51,929 bases of DNA from Porphyromonadaceae bacterium UBA4262 (GCA_002396085.1 DGWI01000024.1:56844-108772), one strand, 5' to 3'; counted from the stretch's first letter, positions 1 to 9,501 are shown. The notes: generated by a model not told the origin, from the sequence alone. A program made the numbers and translations.

Positions 1-415
1 CCCAGTCCTGACTCTCGGTGCCACCAGCCCCCGAGTTGATCTTGATGATGGCATCCATCTTGTCCTCGTCGCGACGCAGCATGTTGCGCAACTCCAGTTT
101 CTCAACCTTGTCAATTGCCTCGTTGTACAGCGCATCTAGGTCGCTCTCCTCGATGAGTCCTTCCTTGACAAAATCAAATCCTGTGGCCACCTCCTCGACG
201 GCCTTCTCCAGATCGGTGCAACTGTCAATCCAGAAGTGGAGTGTCTTGATTTTCTTCATCTGTGCCTCGGCAGCCTTCTGGTCACTCCAGAAGTCGGGCA
301 CATGAGTTCGTAGTTCTTCTTCCTCGACTTGAATTTTCTTGTTATCGATGTCGAGATATTTGCTCAGCGCACTGGTGCGCTCTTGCAGTTCTTTGAGTTG
401 TTCTTGAGTGATCAC
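1..415 (-). CDS. prfB: Peptide chain release factor 2 (partial, N-terminal part)
   Basis: Only the first 138 codons lie in the window; the gene runs off the left edge. RF2 reads UAA/UGA stop codons and triggers peptide release on the ribosome. The visible part begins MITQEQLKELQERT, followed by YLDID and a PDFW segment, as in Bacteroidota RF2, and reaches the start of the GGTESQDW region. The GGQ catalytic loop lies outside. The start is GTG (415-413), because a TAA stop immediately precedes it in frame. The classical RF2 frameshift site (CTT TGA C) is absent: the corresponding codons read TAT CTC GAC in one frame, so no programmed frameshift is needed. The acyl-CoA synthetase gene lies upstream on the same strand. 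Identification is confident. Confidence 0.9.
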   Translation of the reverse strand, partial: MITQEQLKELQERTSALSKYLDIDNKKIQVEEEELRTHVPDFWSDQKAAEAQMKKIKTLHFWIDSCTDLEKAVEEVATGFDFVKEGLIEESDLDALYNEAIDKVEKLELRNMLRRDEDKMDAIIKINSGAGGTESQDW

Positions 416-456
416 TTATTTTAATTGAGAATTAAGAATTAAGAATTGAGAATTAA
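416..456. repeat. Low-complexity 'gaattaag/gaattgag' word repeat
   Basis: The spacer between prfB and the acyl-CoA synthetase gene holds tandem variants of the 7-mer GAATTAA/GAATTGA. The same vocabulary recurs at 3009-3040 and 20806-20825. Function is unknown. Confidence 0.7.
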
Positions 457-539
457 GAGATGGGGGAGCCAGATTGCGCTTGCGGCAGACACGTCCCGAC
501 ATTCTTAATTATTCATTAATAATTTAAAAGGCATTTGCT

Positions 540-2369
540 TTACTTCTTGCGACGGAAGTCGGCGGCATACATGGCATCGATGAGCGGAGCGTAGCGCTTG
601 TTGATGACCGGTCGCTTAATCTTCATTGTATTGGTCAGTTCACCAGCCTCCATTGTGAATGCTCTGGGCAAGAGGACGAAACGCTTGATTTGCTCGTAGG
701 AGGCCAAGTCCTTCTGGTAGTCGTTGATGCGCTCCTCAACCATCTTGCGTATGTCAATATTGTTGACCAAATCCTCGATAGTTGCAAACTCGATGTGCTT
801 CTTCTCGGCATAGGCCTTTAGCTCATCAAAGTTAGGCACAATCAGTGCCGAGACATACTTGCGACCGTCGCCGATGACTGCCACCTGCTCGATGTACTTG
901 TCTTGGCCCAACATGATTTCAAGCATCTGAGGCGCTATGTACTTGCCGTTGCTGGTCTTGTAGAGGTCTTTAAGACGCTCGGTGATGATGATATCGCCCG
1001 CCTCAGTGAGTTCACCACAATCTCCCGTGTGGAACCACCCGTCGTCATCGATAGCCTTGGCGGTCTCCTCGGGTTTGTTATAGTACCCCTTAGTCACTGT
1101 TGGTCCCTTGACCAGAATCTCATTCTCCTCCCCTATCTTGACCTCAATGCCGGGGATGGGGGTACCAACGGTTCCAATGGTGAACGGCCCATTCTGCTGG
1201 AAGAAACTGACCGACGCATTGGTCTCGCTCAGACCATAGCCAATGGTGATGTTGATGCCCACGGCATGGAGAAACTCGGTGATGTTGTCACTGAGCATAG
1301 CACCAGCTGTGGGAAACAGATAACCGTTCTCGATGCCTATTGCCTGACGGAACTTGCGGTAAATCTTGTTCTCGAAGTACTGATACTGCTTCTCGATGAG
1401 CAGCGGAGCCTTCTTGCCCTGGCGCACATACTTGATGTTGCGGGTCTTGCCCACAGCAATGGCTCGCTTGACCAGCATGCGCAGCATGGGAGGTGCCGCT
1501 TCAAGTTTGTCGTTGATAGCCGTGTAGACCTTCTCCCAGAAGCGCGGCACACTGCACATGATGGTGGGACTAATTTCCTTGACAGACTTCTGTATCTCGT
1601 GGGGGTCTAGATTGATGGCAACCCTCACGCCCGTCATAAAGCAGCACATGCTCCAACCCAGTTCAAACACATGACTCAGGGGCAAGAAACTGAGCGACAC
1701 GTCCTTCTCGTCATCCACAGGGATGCGCTCAATGTGGGCCACCATGGCAGCGTCGAAGTTGCTGTGCGAGAGCATCACACCCTTGGGCACACCAGTCGTT
1801 CCGCTGGTATAGATGAGGTACATCAAGTCGGAGTTACGGCCAGCCAAGCGACGTTGCTCGACAGTGCTTGCCACCCGTGCAGCAACCGCATCACCGTGGT
1901 CATAGAGTTGTCTCCATCGCACTGACCGCGTGTCGTCCTCGGCCAACTTAACGCGTGGGTCAAGCACAACGACATGCTGCAGTCGAGGGCACAGCTGCCA
2001 CAACTCGCGAGTGATGTCATATTGCCGCTGATCGCCGACGAGCAGAATGGTCGCGCCCGAGTCATTGACGATGTAGGCTGCCTCATCGCGGCTGCTGGTG
2101 GCATAAATGGGTACCGGCACAGCACGATTGTAGAATGATGCGAAGTGGGTGATGAAAATCTCGGGACAGTTCTGCGTGAACAGGCACACGCGCCCTTGTT
2201 CCTCAATGCCCAGGTCACACAGAGCAACAGCCACACGCTCGATGGCGTGACGCAATGTGTTCCACGACATGCTGAGCCACAAGCCAGACTCATAGTCACG
2301 ATAGCGCAACTGTTCGCGGTCGCCATACTTGGCGGCTTGGCGATTGGGGAGGTCGGCAAATATATTCAT
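540..2369 (-). CDS. Long-chain fatty acid--CoA ligase (AMP-binding, FadD/FAA-like)
   Basis: A 609-residue adenylate-forming enzyme that would activate a long-chain fatty acid with ATP and CoA. The AMP-binding P-loop YTSGTTGVPKG is at residues 187-197. Further on come GYGLSETNAS (substrate/AMP site), WFHTGD and the C-terminal KDLYKTSNGKYIAP hinge region with its lysine, so both the large and small domains are complete. Length is normal for the long-chain AMP-forming family. No signal peptide is seen, so it is presumably cytoplasmic or membrane-peripheral. It is separated from prfB by about 125 bp of AT-rich word repeats and is divergent from msrA. Exact chain-length preference cannot be read from sequence. 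Confidence 0.92.
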   Translation of the reverse strand: MNIFADLPNRQAAKYGDREQLRYRDYESGLWLSMSWNTLRHAIERVAVALCDLGIEEQGRVCLFTQNCPEIFITHFASFYNRAVPVPIYATSSRDEAAYIVNDSGATILLVGDQRQYDITRELWQLCPRLQHVVVLDPRVKLAEDDTRSVRWRQLYDHGDAVAARVASTVEQRRLAGRNSDLMYLIYTSGTTGVPKGVMLSHSNFDAAMVAHIERIPVDDEKDVSLSFLPLSHVFELGWSMCCFMTGVRVAINLDPHEIQKSVKEISPTIMCSVPRFWEKVYTAINDKLEAAPPMLRMLVKRAIAVGKTRNIKYVRQGKKAPLLIEKQYQYFENKIYRKFRQAIGIENGYLFPTAGAMLSDNITEFLHAVGINITIGYGLSETNASVSFFQQNGPFTIGTVGTPIPGIEVKIGEENEILVKGPTVTKGYYNKPEETAKAIDDDGWFHTGDCGELTEAGDIIITERLKDLYKTSNGKYIAPQMLEIMLGQDKYIEQVAVIGDGRKYVSALIVPNFDELKAYAEKKHIEFATIEDLVNNIDIRKMVEERINDYQKDLASYEQIKRFVLLPRAFTMEAGELTNTMKIKRPVINKRYAPLIDAMYAADFRRKK

Positions 2370-2462
2370 ACCTAAATGGGTTCAAAATATTGTACAACCC
2401 ACAAAATTACAAAAAAAGCCCCACTCCACCAAGAAAAATATAAAGTGCTGACTTTTTTTTGC

Positions 2463-2470
2463 TATATTTG
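2463..2470 (+). promoter_or_regulatory. Promoter -7 box for msrA
   Basis: TATATTTG matches the Bacteroidota -7 consensus TAnnTTTG and sits 22 bp before the msrA start. No clear TTTG -33 box is present at the usual spacing. Confidence 0.6.
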
Positions 2471-2492
2471 CCGAAAATTAATTGATTGAACG

Positions 2493-3005
2493 ATGAAACA
2501 AGAGATTTATCTGGCTGGCGGGTGCTTCTGGGGCACCGAGCATTTTTTCAAGCAGGTGCAGGGCGTGGTCGCTACCGAGGTGGGCTATGCCAACGGGCAC
2601 ACTGAGAATCCGACCTATCAGGACGTTTGTACCGACCACACGGGCTTCGCCGAGACCGTGCATGTGACCTACGATGATCAGGTGGCGAGTCTTCGCTTCC
2701 TGCTCGACATGTATTTCAAGGCCATTGACCCGCTGAGTGTCAACCAGCAGGGTCCTGACGTGGGCACACAGTACCGCACGGGCATCTACTACACCGACCC
2801 GTCGCAGTTGCCAATTATCGAACAAAAGGTTCGGCAAGTGGCCGAAGAATTGTTCGAGCTACTTGCCGTGGAGGTTGGACCGCTAGTCAACTTCTATCCC
2901 GCCGAGGACTATCATCAGGACTATCTGGACAAGAATCCTGACGGGTATTGCCATCTGCCTCTAGAACTCTTCAAGATGGCGCGCGAAGCCAAGGCAACAA
3001 AATAA
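2493..3005 (+). CDS. msrA: Peptide-methionine (S)-S-oxide reductase MsrA
   Basis: A 170-residue enzyme that reduces methionine-S-sulfoxide in proteins and free methionine, using thioredoxin as reductant. The catalytic GCFWG motif is at residues 10-14 (Cys11), followed by the family's EVGYANG, and PDGYCH near the C-terminus carries a possible resolving cysteine. It is full length and has no signal peptide, so it is cytoplasmic. It is a stand-alone MsrA with no MsrB fusion. It has its own -7 box just upstream and a strong hairpin terminator just downstream, so it is probably a single-gene transcript. Confidence 0.95.
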   Translation: MKQEIYLAGGCFWGTEHFFKQVQGVVATEVGYANGHTENPTYQDVCTDHTGFAETVHVTYDDQVASLRFLLDMYFKAIDPLSVNQQGPDVGTQYRTGIYYTDPSQLPIIEQKVRQVAEELFELLAVEVGPLVNFYPAEDYHQDYLDKNPDGYCHLPLELFKMAREAKATK

Positions 3006-3008
3006 TTT

Positions 3009-3040
3009 AGAATTGAGAATTAAGAATTGAGAATTGAGAA
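3009..3040. repeat. 'gaattgagaattaag' word repeat
   Basis: Four tandem variants of GAATTGA/GAATTAA lie between msrA and the terminator hairpin. They use the same vocabulary as 416-456. Confidence 0.7.
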
Positions 3041-3042
3041 TG

Positions 3043-3076
3043 ACAGCCTCCCGTCTGTCAGCAGATGGGAGGCTGT
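3043..3076. terminator. Bidirectional terminator between msrA and the S41 protease
   Basis: ACAGCCTCCC (3043-3052) plus TCTG pairs with CAGA plus GGGAGGCTGT (3067-3076) around a TCAG loop with one internal mismatch. It sits between convergent gene ends, with a T-rich run on the plus side. Confidence 0.85.
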
Positions 3077-3090
3077 GATTCTTTTCATTC

Positions 3091-4737
3091 TTATTTTTTG
3101 ACCAGGCGCTCGTAGTCGGGGTTGCCGTTGCGCAGCAGCGAATCATAGCGGTTGCGGTCGTAAAGCACCTTGAGGGCCGCATCAAGGTCGGGATTGCGAT
3201 GATTGACGATGCGAGTATAGGCACTGGAGTCGGCATAGACATCGCGAGCAATAAGCCCCTTGATCATCGTGCGGAACACGCGCTCGCTGGTGCGGAACTT
3301 CTCCTCGTCATACTTGACCTTGTCTTTCTCGCCAGCCTCGATGAATCGCTTGATGTCGGCATCGGTCAGGGCAAAGCGGGCATCGAAGTCCTCGAGCGTG
3401 GGATAATCCTTCTTGATGTCCTTGCGGTGCTTGTCCACATAGTCGATAACAAACTGGTTGACAATGCCCTTAGCCACCATGTCGCGATAATAAGTACTGT
3501 ATTCGCTGGTGTCGACTGGCACAAAGATGTCGGGCATGATGCCACCACCGCCATAGATGGGGCGTTGATGAGTCAACGTTGTGTAACGCAGCGAATCGTT
3601 AAAGTGAATGCTGTCAAGGCAATAGTACTCTCCACTCTTCGATCGGTCGAGCAGGTCTTCCTCGTATGCCTTCTTGTTGCCCTTGGTATAGGGTTTCTGG
3701 ATGCAACGACCGCTGGGAGTGTAGTAACGCGCTACAGTGAGTCGCATCATCGAGCCGTCGTCAAACCGGATGGGGCGCTGAACCAATCCCTTGCCGAAAG
3801 TGCGCCGCCCGACAACTACAGCACGATCCCAGTCCTGCATGGCTCCGCTGAAGATTTCGGCAGCCGAAGCCGAATACTGGTTGACCATGATGACCATGGG
3901 CAGGTCTTTATATTTGCCATTACCGAAAGCATTGGCCTCGTTGCGAGGCGACTTGAGCCCTTCGGTGTAGACGATGAGTTGCCCACGATCCAAGAACTCG
4001 TTGCACATCTCGATGGCAGCATTGAGATACCCTCCACCGTTGTCGGTGAGGTCAATGATGACTTGCTGCATGCCTTGCTTGGAGAGGCTTGACAAGGCAT
4101 CCATCATCTCGTCGTGGGTTTTGGCACCGAAGTTGGAGATGCGCACATAGCCCGTCTTGTCGTCGAGCATATAACTGGCATCGACGCTGTGCAGGGGTAT
4201 CTTGTCGCGCGTAATGCGGAAGGTAATCAGGTCGGGCGACGAGCCACGGCGCACCTTGACAGTGACCTTGGTGCCCTTCTTGCCCCGCAGACGCTTCATG
4301 ATGTCGGTGCGCTTCATCTTCACACCAGCAATGAGGGTGTCGTTGACCAGCACGATGCGGTCGCCAGCCAGGATGCCCACGCGCTCGCTGGGTCCACCAG
4401 GGATGGTCTGGATGACATAGAGCGTATCCTCCTTCATGTTAAACTGAATGCCAATGCCACTGAACTCGCCTTGCAGCGGCTCCTCCATATCCTTGGTTTC
4501 CTTAGCATCGGTGTAACTGCTGTGCGGATCCAGTTTCTGCAACATGCCCACGATGGCATACTCCACCAGTTTGTTCTCGTCAACCGAGTCGACATAGAGC
4601 GAGTTAATCGCGAACTCAGCATTGAGCAGTTTATTCAAATTCTGCGGTATGCGCTGTGCCTGCCCAGCCACCACGCATGCCATCATAGTTAATGATAGTG
4701 TAATCTTTATTACGAAAGTATCAAATTTTAAAAACAT
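3091..4737 (-). CDS. S41 family C-terminal processing peptidase (CtpA/Prc-like)
   Basis: A 548-residue secreted serine protease. An N-terminal hydrophobic segment (about residues 8-27, ending GQAQ) is a signal peptide or anchor. A PDZ domain covers about residues 90-165 (GEFSGIGIQF, GILAGDRIV). The S41 catalytic core follows: GYVRISNF, DLTDNGGGYL, then the SAS serine motif at 289-291 and the catalytic lysine in TFGKG (about Lys316). Such enzymes trim C-termini of periplasmic proteins. I recall this family following parE and coaD in Bacteroidota; here an LRR gene lies between coaD and it. It ends at the terminator shared with msrA. Confidence 0.92.
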   Translation of the reverse strand: MFLKFDTFVIKITLSLTMMACVVAGQAQRIPQNLNKLLNAEFAINSLYVDSVDENKLVEYAIVGMLQKLDPHSSYTDAKETKDMEEPLQGEFSGIGIQFNMKEDTLYVIQTIPGGPSERVGILAGDRIVLVNDTLIAGVKMKRTDIMKRLRGKKGTKVTVKVRRGSSPDLITFRITRDKIPLHSVDASYMLDDKTGYVRISNFGAKTHDEMMDALSSLSKQGMQQVIIDLTDNGGGYLNAAIEMCNEFLDRGQLIVYTEGLKSPRNEANAFGNGKYKDLPMVIMVNQYSASAAEIFSGAMQDWDRAVVVGRRTFGKGLVQRPIRFDDGSMMRLTVARYYTPSGRCIQKPYTKGNKKAYEEDLLDRSKSGEYYCLDSIHFNDSLRYTTLTHQRPIYGGGGIMPDIFVPVDTSEYSTYYRDMVAKGIVNQFVIDYVDKHRKDIKKDYPTLEDFDARFALTDADIKRFIEAGEKDKVKYDEEKFRTSERVFRTMIKGLIARDVYADSSAYTRIVNHRNPDLDAALKVLYDRNRYDSLLRNGNPDYERLVKK

Positions 4738-4793
4738 ATCAATAGGAATTTGTCACGTACTAATGAAAAAACGTGGTTTATCATAGTTTTATT

Positions 4794-6923
4794 TTATAAA
4801 TCTACCACTAAGTCTTTCCCAAGCATGGTGTTAATGACCATATTGAGGTCAGCGACATCAACCACTCCATCATCATTGACATCAGCCAAGTCAAGAGAGA
4901 CATTGTCATCACCTTTGCCCAGCATCAAATTAATGACAATGTTCAAATCAGCAATATCTACAATGCCGTCACAATTTAGGTCACGGGACTTAGGCTCTTC
5001 TGAGATTTCCATCATGTTCTCAAACTGATTCCAAGGGAATGCCGAGCGATATATATCTATGGATCCACCAGGAACCAATAGTTCGCACTGTGTATAGTTC
5101 AATCCACTTAACGAATGAACACCCTTGCTCATGTCCACTGCACAGATTGGAGGATAAACACATAGACTGGTCAGTCGCGTCAAGGGTGCGTTATTGAACA
5201 CAGCAAGCCCAAGCGAAACCATCGATTCAGGTAACGTCACCCTTTTGATGCCAGTGTCGGCAAACGCATAGTCACCTATCACCCGCAGTGAATCTGGGAG
5301 CGTGATAGAGGTTAGAGATGTATTATACATTGCATAAGTCCCTATAGTCTGTACTTTCTGCGGCAAGCTTATATATTTTAAACACGTGTTGGCCAACGCA
5401 TAATCTTCTATAAACCTCAAGGATTGCGGTAAATTAATTGAGATAAAGTTGCTTTGTTTGTTGAGCAAATAGGCGGGCAGTCGCTCAACTTTCGGACCGA
5501 GAATCACAGAAACGGGGTAAACATAAGGAGAGTAGATATGTGGATGAATTTGATCTTTCATATATGTAAAAGGACTCAACTTGCCCTTATGGTACTCAGA
5601 ATAATATATCATATCATAAGACAAATCTTCATTAGCCTTGAAATCACAATTAATAGCGTTATAGTTCACCTGTTTCAATCCCAAGCATTCATGAAAGGCA
5701 TACTCTCCAATTGAGCAGACTCCCTCAGGAATCGTTATGGTGTCTAACCAATGGCAACGAACAAAGGCATTAGGGCCAATTGCTACCACCGATTCGGGGA
5801 CGTAAGATTCCGCAGCACCTTTAACCAAAGTGTTAGTCGTTGTTTCAATAACAGCCTTGCAATTATCACGGGAATCATATCTTGTGTTTTCAGCACTCAC
5901 AAAAAATTTTGTCAAGTTTGGACAGTAATCAAAAGCACCATCAAATGCTTGAACTGACGCACCAATTGTCACCAGAGACAGTTTATTCGGTGAAAGAGCA
6001 TCATCATAATCATTAATTTCGTTAATTGGGAAACTTGCCCCATTATAGTCATAGATGCCACCAAAAGCTTTGTCTGCAATGATTGTCACATGATCTGGAA
6101 TTGTGACCTCTTGCAAACTGTTACATTCCCAAAACGCTTCAACACCAATCATTTGTAGAGAGAGAGGCAAATTGACTGTCTCGAGACGGAAACATTCACG
6201 GAAAGCCCTATAGGGGAGCGACGACACTTCACCTTCAATAGTCGCACTCTTCAAGTTTCCACAACGAAAAAACGCTTCCTTACCTATTTCTTTCACATTT
6301 TTAGGAATGTGAATAGAAATTAATCTCTTGTTGTAAATAAATGCTCGGTCGGCAATTGCAACGACAGACGTTGGAATTGTTGTTTCTGCACCACCTTTAA
6401 TCAGCGTGTTTGTTGCCGTCTCGATAAGAGCCTTGCAATTATCACGAGAGTCATATTTTGGATTGTCTGGGCTCACCATGAATTCGACCAAATCAGTGCA
6501 TTTGTCAAATGCACCTTGTTCAATAGTCTCTACCGAGGCACCTATTGATACAAACGAAAGTTTGGGCCTACCAAGTGAGACACCACTATAATTGCTGCCA
6601 AAAGCATTTTCACAGATTTTGGTTACTCCATCCGGAATATAAACCTTGCACAAATTGAATTGTCGAAACGAGTAACTCAAAATCTCTTTCACCTGATATG
6701 TCTTATTTCCGAACTTAACAGTTTGCGGAATATTGGCTACTGTCAATAACCTATCACAACCACATACTCCAACATAATCTGGATATTCGCTTGTGATGCG
6801 GTACTTGATACTGTCAACTTCGAACTCAGTCCCTATTGTTGTAAAGGCATTAGCACTATTCGCCACTAACAAAAAGGCAAACAGTGTAACATACAACACT
6901 ATACTATTATTAAAACGTGCCAT
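4794..6923 (-). CDS. BspA-like leucine-rich repeat protein with C-terminal dockerin-like domain
   Basis: A 709-residue secreted protein. An N-terminal signal peptide (about residues 1-26, ending NSANA) is followed by many BspA/TpLRR-type repeats with the pattern IGxxAFxxCxxLxxIxIPxxV. About residues 648-703 form two EF-hand-like dockerin repeats (DLNCDGIVDIADLN and DVNDDGVVDVADLN, each ending INxMLGK). BspA-type LRRs usually mediate adhesion or binding. The gene is visibly more AT-rich than the coaD/parE genes beside it, which suggests separate acquisition. It lies between coaD and the S41 protease, on the same strand. The ligand is unknown and no cohesin partner is seen in the window. Confidence 0.88.
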   Translation of the reverse strand: MARFNNSIVLYVTLFAFLLVANSANAFTTIGTEFEVDSIKYRITSEYPDYVGVCGCDRLLTVANIPQTVKFGNKTYQVKEILSYSFRQFNLCKVYIPDGVTKICENAFGSNYSGVSLGRPKLSFVSIGASVETIEQGAFDKCTDLVEFMVSPDNPKYDSRDNCKALIETATNTLIKGGAETTIPTSVVAIADRAFIYNKRLISIHIPKNVKEIGKEAFFRCGNLKSATIEGEVSSLPYRAFRECFRLETVNLPLSLQMIGVEAFWECNSLQEVTIPDHVTIIADKAFGGIYDYNGASFPINEINDYDDALSPNKLSLVTIGASVQAFDGAFDYCPNLTKFFVSAENTRYDSRDNCKAVIETTTNTLVKGAAESYVPESVVAIGPNAFVRCHWLDTITIPEGVCSIGEYAFHECLGLKQVNYNAINCDFKANEDLSYDMIYYSEYHKGKLSPFTYMKDQIHPHIYSPYVYPVSVILGPKVERLPAYLLNKQSNFISINLPQSLRFIEDYALANTCLKYISLPQKVQTIGTYAMYNTSLTSITLPDSLRVIGDYAFADTGIKRVTLPESMVSLGLAVFNNAPLTRLTSLCVYPPICAVDMSKGVHSLSGLNYTQCELLVPGGSIDIYRSAFPWNQFENMMEISEEPKSRDLNCDGIVDIADLNIVINLMLGKGDDNVSLDLADVNDDGVVDVADLNMVINTMLGKDLVVDL

Positions 6924-7058
6924 AATGTGAGTTCGAAGAAATTTAATCAGTTGGTAATTAGAAAATAGCTGAATCCTTAGTGATTATGTAGTGCAAAAAC
7001 ATAACTAATGACAAGCAATATGTATCCTTGTTCCCACCAATTGCTTAGAATGATAAAA

Positions 7059-7571
7059 TCACGCCAATAAATAAATAGGGGCAGCATTGGGAATGTATTC
7101 ACTGATGTCGTGGCCCAGGGCGTGGAGTTGGCGCACGAGGGTGGAACTGACGTGAGCCAATTGGGGGGCGGTATAGAGCAGAACGGTGTCAAGACCGCAT
7201 AGGTCGTGGTTGGCCTGTGCCATCTGCATCTCATACTCATAGTCCTGCATGGAGCGGATGCCCTTGATGAAGCAGCAAGCGCCATTGTCGCGTGCGGCAT
7301 CGGCAGCCAGGCCACTGAAGGTGACTACCCTCACCCTGTCGTGACTGGCCATACATGCCTCAATCCATTGCTTGCGCTGCTCGATGGTGAGGAAGCCACG
7401 CTTGTCGGGATTGATGCCTATGGCAATAACCACCTCGTCGAACAGCCGCAAGGCACGCAACACGATGTCCTCATGACCGCGTGTGAATGGGTCGAACGAA
7501 CCAGCAAAAAACGCCACCTTGCGTTCTTGTGGCTGATTGTCAATGCACTGTGATATCTTCATCGTCCTCAA
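7059..7571 (-). CDS. coaD: Pantetheine-phosphate adenylyltransferase
   Basis: A 170-residue enzyme for the fourth step of CoA synthesis: 4'-phosphopantetheine plus ATP gives dephospho-CoA. The nucleotidyltransferase motif GSFDPFTRGH is at residues 24-33, and the C-terminal SSTLVR motif is present. The start is an ATG at 7571, or the in-frame ATG at 7562. Either overlaps the 3' end of parE, by 32 or 23 bases, so translation is probably coupled. The N-terminus is about 16 residues longer than the usual CoaD start; a GTG just before the conserved AFFAGSF strand is an alternative start without overlap. Cytoplasmic. Confidence 0.93.
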   Translation of the reverse strand: MRTMKISQCIDNQPQERKVAFFAGSFDPFTRGHEDIVLRALRLFDEVVIAIGINPDKRGFLTIEQRKQWIEACMASHDRVRVVTFSGLAADAARDNGACCFIKGIRSMQDYEYEMQMAQANHDLCGLDTVLLYTAPQLAHVSSTLVRQLHALGHDISEYIPNAAPIYLLA

Positions 7572-9501
7572 TCACTAGGTTGTCGATAATAAAGTTTTGT
7601 CGCTCCATGGTGTTCTTGCCCATGAAGAAAGCAAGCATGTCCTTGACCGAGTCCTCCTTGCGCAGCGACACACGGTCGAGGCGCATCTCAGGCCCGATAA
7701 AGTCCTTGAATTCCTCGGGCGAGATTTCACCCAGGCCTTTGAATCGGGTTATCTCGGCATTCTCGCCCAACTTGTTGATGGCATTGACACGCTCCTCGTC
7801 GCTGTAGCAGTAGTAGGTCTCGGGCTTCTGCTCCAGGGCCTCCTTCTTGCTGGTGCGGCTCTTGCGCTTAGCTTCCTTCTTGTTGAGCACGCGGAAGAGC
7901 GGTGTCTGCAAGATGTAGAGGTGTCCTGTCTTGATGAGTTCGGGATAGAACTGCAAGAAGTAGGTGAGCATGAGCAAGCGGATGTGCATGCCATCAACAT
8001 CGGCATCGGTGGCAATAATTACCTTATTATAACGAAGTCCATCGATACCATCATCAATATTGAGTGCCGCCTGCAGGAGGGCAAACTCCTCATTGGTGTA
8101 GACCTTCTTCGGCTCAAGCCCGAAGGTGTTGAGCGGCTTGCCTCGCAGCGAGAACACGGCCTGGGTTTCCACATCACGAATCTTGGTGATCGACCCGCTA
8201 GCCGAGAGTCCCTCGGTGATGAAGATTGACGACTCGTCGCGTCGATCGTTGTCCTTGGGGGCGCGGGTGTCGTTAAAGTGTACACGGCAGTCTCGCAGTT
8301 TGTCGTTGTGCAAGGCGGCCTTCTTGGCACGCTCACGCACCTGCTTGGTAACGCCGGCAATGGCCTTGCGGTCGCGCTCGTTCTCCTGAATCTTCTTGAG
8401 CAGAATGTCGGCTGTGGCCGGTGTCTTGTGCAGGAAGTCGTCCAGTTCCTTCTTGATGAAATCGTTGATATACTTATAGATTGTGGGGCCATCCTTCCAC
8501 ATGATGCTGCTGCCCAACTTAATCTTAGTTTGCGACTCAAAGACAGGTTCCTCGACCTTGATGCTGATGGCAGCAACGATGCCATTGCGTATGTCGCTGT
8601 ACTCGAAGTTCTTGCCATAGAACTCCTTGATGGTGCGAGACAATGCCTCGCGAAATGCACTCTGGTGGGTACCACCTTGCGTGGTGTGCTGTCCGTTGAC
8701 AAATGAGTAGAACTCCTCGCCCATCTGCGAGGCATGCGTGATGACCACCTCGACATCGTCGTTGCTGAAGTGCATCAACGGATAGAGTGGCTCGTTGGTC
8801 ATGTTCTCCTTGACCAGGTCGCTCAAACCATTGCGCGAGTGGTATCGCTTGCCGTTGTAGTAGATTGAGAGGCCAGTGTTGAGAAACGAGTAATTCTTGA
8901 CCATCGTCTCGATGATGTCGTCACGAAACTCGTAGTTCTTGAAGATGGAGGCATCGGGTGTGAAGCGCACCAGTGTTCCATTTTCCTCGCCCTCCTGTGC
9001 AGGCATGATGCCCGACTCATGCTCAACAACCCCCTCATGGTAGGTTACCTCGGAGCACTGCCCATCGCGTATCGAGCGGATATAAAAAGCCGTAGACAGC
9101 GCATTGACTGCCTTGATGCCTACACCGTTCAGGCCGACCGAACGCTTGTAGTTCTGGGTGTCGTACTTGGCACCCGTGTTCATCTTGCTAGATGCGTCCT
9201 TGACCTGATCCAGTGGGATGCCACGTCCGTAGTCGCGGATGGTGACCGTGCCTTCTTCCACATCAATATTGATCATGGGCTTGGCAAAACCAGTGTTGAA
9301 CTCATCAATGCTGTTGTCAACGACCTCCTTGATGAGAACATAGACACCGTCATCGCTCTGCGAGCCATCGCCGAGTTTGCCGATGTACATGCCCGGTCGC
9401 TGCCTGATGTGCTCGCGAGGGCTGAGTGTAACCAGTTTGTCATATCCGCCGAAGTCGCTGGGTTGTTGCTGTTCGGCCATCAGTTCTAGTTCTTCTGCCA
9501 T
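7540..9501 (-). CDS. parE: DNA topoisomerase IV subunit B (ParE, type IIA)
   Basis: A 653-residue ATPase subunit of a type IIA topoisomerase that decatenates chromosomes. GHKL ATPase motifs are present: EVVDNSIDEF, DYGRGIP and GLNGVGIKAVNALS. The TOPRIM domain has EGLSASGS in place of the gyrase EGDSAGGS and the metal-binding DADVDG. The short C-terminus and the SASGS form match Bacteroidota ParE rather than GyrB. The coaD start lies inside its 3' end. ParC is not in the window. A consensus promoter lies about 85-117 bp upstream. Distinguishing ParE from GyrB rests on motif form, so the symbol is likely but not certain. Confidence 0.88.
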   Translation of the reverse strand: MAEELELMAEQQQPSDFGGYDKLVTLSPREHIRQRPGMYIGKLGDGSQSDDGVYVLIKEVVDNSIDEFNTGFAKPMINIDVEEGTVTIRDYGRGIPLDQVKDASSKMNTGAKYDTQNYKRSVGLNGVGIKAVNALSTAFYIRSIRDGQCSEVTYHEGVVEHESGIMPAQEGEENGTLVRFTPDASIFKNYEFRDDIIETMVKNYSFLNTGLSIYYNGKRYHSRNGLSDLVKENMTNEPLYPLMHFSNDDVEVVITHASQMGEEFYSFVNGQHTTQGGTHQSAFREALSRTIKEFYGKNFEYSDIRNGIVAAISIKVEEPVFESQTKIKLGSSIMWKDGPTIYKYINDFIKKELDDFLHKTPATADILLKKIQENERDRKAIAGVTKQVRERAKKAALHNDKLRDCRVHFNDTRAPKDNDRRDESSIFITEGLSASGSITKIRDVETQAVFSLRGKPLNTFGLEPKKVYTNEEFALLQAALNIDDGIDGLRYNKVIIATDADVDGMHIRLLMLTYFLQFYPELIKTGHLYILQTPLFRVLNKKEAKRKSRTSKKEALEQKPETYYCYSDEERVNAINKLGENAEITRFKGLGEISPEEFKDFIGPEMRLDRVSLRKEDSVKDMLAFFMGKNTMERQNFIIDNLVIEDDEDITVH

